A stretch of 7,309 bases of DNA. Source: an uncultured Verrucomicrobiales bacterium (GTDB taxonomy: Bacteria > Verrucomicrobiota > Verrucomicrobiae > Limisphaerales > CANJSG01). The translations under genes were made by a program, and so were the position numbers. The notes below the pieces were generated by a model that worked only from the letters and a program-made list of their open reading frames with translations, was not told the DNA's origin and did not search any database. Below are positions 4,614 to 7,309 of the stretch, piece by piece. Location: contig CAMLMI010000234.1 of NCBI GenBank assembly GCA_946480965.1, positions 1-7,309 of the forward strand, in the 5' to 3' direction. Positions within the stretch are counted from its first letter, which is position 1. Every line of letters starts with the position of its first letter.

Positions 4614-6503
4614 ATGTCTGTGGCGATGAAAGGCCGGTCGAAGGGGCTTCTGGGCTTGGCCTTGGTGGCGCTCTCCGGCGCGGTCTCCTGGGCGGCGGAT
4701 GCGCCGACCGCACGGCGCGGCTTCACCATTCCCTACTACGAGGATCTCACGGTGCTGAAGGCCGTTTTCACCGGCCAGAGCGCCCAGGCGTTTCCGGACG
4801 GCACGGTCCTCGCCACCGATTTTGCCGCCACCACCGTCAACGACGGCCGCCGCGATCGCCCCGAGTTCACCGTCTCGGCCCCGACGGTGCTCTTCAACCA
4901 GTCGGCCATGACCGCGTCCTCCACGGGCGCGGTCCGGTTCGCCACGGCCGACGGCAACTTCGTCCTCACCGGCGAAGGTTTCCTGTGGCAGCAGAAGGAG
5001 AGCCTGCTCTTCCTCAGCAACAACGTCGTCACCATCGTCGTCGATCCCGACAAGGACGCGACCGCTCCCGTCCGCATCCGTTCCGAGCGCCTGCGTTTCG
5101 ACCACACCGTGCGCACGGGCACGTATGACGGCGCCGTGCGGGTGGATTCGACGGAGTTCGCCCTGACCGGCGGCGAGCTGGCCGTCTCCATGACCGCCAG
5201 CAACACGCTCGACCGCCTCACCGCGCGGCGCGATGTCGTCTTCACCGACCTGCTGGAGAAGGCCACCGCCAACGCCGATTTCGCCGATTATCAAGAGCGC
5301 AACGGCGAACGCATCCTCGAGCTCGACGGCCAGCCCCGTTGGCAGGACGCCTTCCGCCGGGGCCGCGCCGACCACTACACGATCAACCGCACCGCCCGCA
5401 CCTTGCTCGCCACGGGCAATGCCTTCTTCCGCCTGCCGGAGGAATCGATGTCCCAACCCGGCGGCTTGCTGGAGGCTTCGGGGCTGGGCCAGTCCCCGAC
5501 CAACTTCGTCGAGATCACCGCGTCCCGGATCTTCGCCGCGCTCGAACCGAGCACCAACCAGCTCCGCCGTTTCCTGGCCGAGACCAACGTCGTCATCGCC
5601 ACCACCGACGGCCGGGGCCGTTCCACCGCCGACCGCGCCGAATACCTCGGCAACACCGGCGACCTCGTTCTGGACGGTCGCAGGGCCGAGATCCGGCGCG
5701 ACGACTCCCTCGTCCTCGCCGAGCAGATCCGGATCAACCGCCTCACCGGTTCCGTCGCCGCCCGCACCAACGCCTTCATCCGCCTGCGCCTTCCCGTCTC
5801 CGCCGAGCAGGCGGGCCGCTACGCCGTCTCCACCAACGCGCTGGCCGAGCTCGACGCCGACACGGTCCAGACTTTGGACGACGAGCTGGTGGCCGAAGGC
5901 CGGGTGAAAGGCCGCGTGCTCGAAAACGGCGCGCTCGCCGGCACCATCGACACCCGTCGGCTCGCGGCCCGCTTCGACGCCGGCCGCAACGCGCGCCACA
6001 TCGACGCCTTGGGCGAAGTGGTCATCCGCCAGTTCCCGGTCAACGGCCGGACCAACTTCCTCTCCAAGGAACTCCTCGCCGAACATCTGGAGGCCGACAT
6101 CTCTGCCGACAAGACGCTGGAGAAGCTCGTCGCCGACCAAGGCCTGCGGGTCGAGCAGCGCGAAGCCGCCACGGCGGGAACCACGAATGTCACCATCGCC
6201 GGAGCCCGCGTGGCCCAGGCGTGGTTCGGGCCTCTCAGTTCCCTGGAGCGCTTCGTCGCCCAGCGCGAAGTCCACGTCCGCAAAGGCGCCGACTACGTGC
6301 ATGGCGACCGCGCGGTGTATCAGGCGACCAACCGCGTCGGCATCTTGGAACTGACCGGCGATCCCGTGGCCGTGCAGCGGGGCATGATGATCACCAACGC
6401 GACTTCGTTGATCTACCACGAGAAAACCGAAAAGGTCTCGGCCAGCGGCCGGTTCAACATCGTTCCCGTGGCGACGAACTCCCCGGCCCGGGCCGTTCCG
6501 TGA
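4614..6503 (+). CDS. lptA: Enlarged LptA/LptC-like (OstA-fold) LPS transport protein, exported
   Basis: The 629-residue product most likely belongs to the periplasmic LPS bridge that carries LPS from the inner to the outer membrane. It has a clear Sec signal peptide: basic MKGRSK (5-10), hydrophobic core about 12-24, and probable cleavage after SWA (25-27). Residues about 41-140 (YYEDLTVLKAVF, EFTVSAPTVLFN) resemble an LptC-like or first OstA domain. The rest is a chain of beta-rich OstA-type repeats, with similar units at about 199-274, 316-391 and 543-617. Each has a DR/DY-A-x-Y step, then an L-x-L-x-G turn, an R-rich strand and an A-T-G/A-x-G/N-x-F ending. E. coli LptA has 185 residues and LptC 191, so this one is several times longer. 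Sequence identity to known LptA is low; the assignment rests on repeat pattern, signal peptide and position between kdsC and lptB. It starts one base after kdsC without a Shine-Dalgarno sequence; ATG 4626 is a possible alternative start. Confidence 0.8.
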   Translation: MSVAMKGRSKGLLGLALVALSGAVSWAADAPTARRGFTIPYYEDLTVLKAVFTGQSAQAFPDGTVLATDFAATTVNDGRRDRPEFTVSAPTVLFNQSAMTASSTGAVRFATADGNFVLTGEGFLWQQKESLLFLSNNVVTIVVDPDKDATAPVRIRSERLRFDHTVRTGTYDGAVRVDSTEFALTGGELAVSMTASNTLDRLTARRDVVFTDLLEKATANADFADYQERNGERILELDGQPRWQDAFRRGRADHYTINRTARTLLATGNAFFRLPEESMSQPGGLLEASGLGQSPTNFVEITASRIFAALEPSTNQLRRFLAETNVVIATTDGRGRSTADRAEYLGNTGDLVLDGRRAEIRRDDSLVLAEQIRINRLTGSVAARTNAFIRLRLPVSAEQAGRYAVSTNALAELDADTVQTLDDELVAEGRVKGRVLENGALAGTIDTRRLAARFDAGRNARHIDALGEVVIRQFPVNGRTNFLSKELLAEHLEADISADKTLEKLVADQGLRVEQREAATAGTTNVTIAGARVAQAWFGPLSSLERFVAQREVHVRKGADYVHGDRAVYQATNRVGILELTGDPVAVQRGMMITNATSLIYHEKTEKVSASGRFNIVPVATNSPARAVP

Positions 6504-6504
6504 C

Positions 6505-6518
6505 GGAGCGCCGCCATG
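6505..6518 (+). promoter_or_regulatory. Shine-Dalgarno and alternative lptB start (ATG 6516)
   Basis: GGAG at 6505-6508 sits seven bases before an ATG at 6516 that is in frame with lptB. Using this start would add 31 residues before the usual LptB N-terminus. A second GGAGAAG at 6594-6600, eight bases before ATG 6609, serves the shorter form. These are the clearest Shine-Dalgarno sequences in the window. Confidence 0.45.
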
Positions 6519-6608
6519 AAGCCGGAACCCGCGCTTGCGGCCGCCGCCGCCGGGGCCAAGGTGCCGCCCGGAACCACGACGAAAACCGCAACCGGAGAAG
6601 CTGACCGA

Positions 6609-7309
6609 ATGTCCCTGCTCAACACCGACAAGCTGATCAAGGCCTACCGCCAACGGCGCGTGGTCAACGGCGTCTCCATCCACGTCAACCCCGGCGAGAT
6701 CGTCGGCCTGCTCGGCCCCAACGGCGCGGGCAAGACCACGACCTTCAGCATGGTCGTCGGCGTCGTCCGGCCCGACGAGGGCACCGTGACCTTCGACGGC
6801 CACGACATCACCGGCAAGGCCATGCACCAGCGCGCCCGGCTCGGCATCGGCTACCTCACGCAGGAGCCCTCCGTCTTCCGCAAGCTGACCGTCGAGCAGA
6901 ACATCCTCGCCATCCTGGAGACCCTCGACATCGGCCGCGAAGAACGGCGCGTCCGGCTCAAGATGCTCCTGGACGAGCTGGACCTCGGCCGTCTGGCCAA
7001 GACCAAGGCGATGGCCCTCAGCGGCGGGGAGAAGCGGCGGTTGGAAATCACCCGCGCCCTCGTTACCAGCCCCCGGATGCTGCTGCTGGACGAACCCTTC
7101 GCCGGCATCGACCCCATCGCCATCCACGAAGTGCAGAAGATCGTCCGCCGTCTGAAGGAACGCGGTCTTGGCATCCTCATCACCGACCACAACGTCCGCG
7201 AGACGCTGAAGCTCGTGGACCGTGCCTACCTCATCCACCACGGAGAAGTCGTCTATTCCGGCGGCGGCCTGGAAATGCTGGAAGACCCCAAGGCGCGGGA
7301 GATCTACCT
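6609..7309 (+). CDS. lptB: LPS export ABC transporter ATP-binding protein LptB (3' end off window)
   Basis: LptB is the cytoplasmic ATPase that, with LptF and LptG, extracts LPS from the inner membrane and pushes it along the LptC-LptA bridge. The frame is open to the window edge: 233 codons plus two bases, against 241 residues in E. coli, so only about the last ten residues are missing. Walker A is GPNGAGKT (36-43, Lys42), the Q-loop is YLTQEPSVF (82-90, Gln85), the signature is LSGGEKRR (137-144), Walker B is [10 protein letters not shown] (157-166, catalytic Glu162), and the switch histidine is His194 in [11 protein letters not shown]. The segments [21 protein letters not shown] and DHNVRETL are close to E. 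coli LptB and separate it from other ABC ATPases. ATG 6609 gives the standard N-terminus and has GGAGAAG eight bases upstream. ATG 6516, in frame and also with GGAG, would add a 31-residue Ala/Thr/Lys-rich tail. Confidence 0.96.
   Translation, partial: MSLLNTDKLIKAYRQRRVVNGVSIHVNPGEIVGLLGPNGAGKTTTFSMVVGVVRPDEGTVTFDGHDITGKAMHQRARLGIGYLTQEPSVFRKLTVEQNILAILETLDIGREERRVRLKMLLDELDLGRLAKTKAMALSGGEKRRLEITRALVTSPRMLLLDEPFAGIDPIAIHEVQKIVRRLKERGLGILITDHNVRETLKLVDRAYLIHHGEVVYSGGGLEMLEDPKAREIY

Noticed and set aside
3212..4729. A 505-codon open frame on the minus strand across kdsA and kdsC.
   Set aside because: kdsA and kdsC are unmistakable on the plus strand; this translation is low-complexity and has no motif.
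5339..6604. A 421-codon plus-strand frame inside the LptA-like gene.
   Set aside because: Almost entirely Arg, Pro, Gly and His. The overlapping LptA-like frame has a signal peptide and repeated beta-rich units and runs from kdsC to lptB.
4590..7241. An 883-codon open frame on the minus strand, antisense to the LptA-like gene and lptB.
   Set aside because: Gly/Asp/Val/His/Ala-rich translation without domains, lying across two well-supported plus-strand genes. It is a codon-bias artefact.

Overview
The window is high-GC DNA from a Gram-negative (LPS-making) bacterium. The gene order (kdsA, kdsC, a very long OstA-fold protein, lptB), an AGPC-type KdsA and the scarcity of Shine-Dalgarno sequences fit a member of the Verrucomicrobiota or a related PVC lineage best. 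That placement is inference; no rRNA or other marker gene is present.

Layout. Positions 1-2618 (minus strand) hold most of a large transglutaminase-amidoligase (DUF2126-type) protein, cut off at its C-terminus by the window edge. Positions 2619-2876 are a divergent intergenic region with a TTGACG element on each strand. A small unrecognised 72-residue ORF follows (2877-3095, plus), then a 113-base spacer with a hairpin and a good promoter candidate. From 3209 to the right edge, all genes are on the plus strand: kdsA (3209-4024), kdsC (4076-4612), a 629-residue LptA/LptC-like exported protein (4614-6503), and lptB (6609 or 6516 to the edge, lacking only its last few codons).

How the genes work together. 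KdsA makes Kdo-8-phosphate and KdsC dephosphorylates it to Kdo, the inner-core sugar of LPS. The LptA/LptC-like protein should form part of the periplasmic bridge carrying LPS to the outer membrane, and LptB is the cytoplasmic ATPase that powers the transport. The set is therefore one LPS core-synthesis and export operon. The divergent DUF2126 gene has no visible functional link to it.

Points worth a second look: a six-unit degenerate heptamer array filling the kdsA-kdsC gap, a 17-bp perfect direct repeat exactly 120 bp apart that joins kdsA and kdsC in frame, promoter-like elements placed so that kdsA (and perhaps the small ORF) would be leaderless, a several-fold enlarged repetitive LptA-like protein, and an ambiguous lptB start with a possible 31-residue extension. 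I did not see a clear new multi-gene defence or mobile system here.
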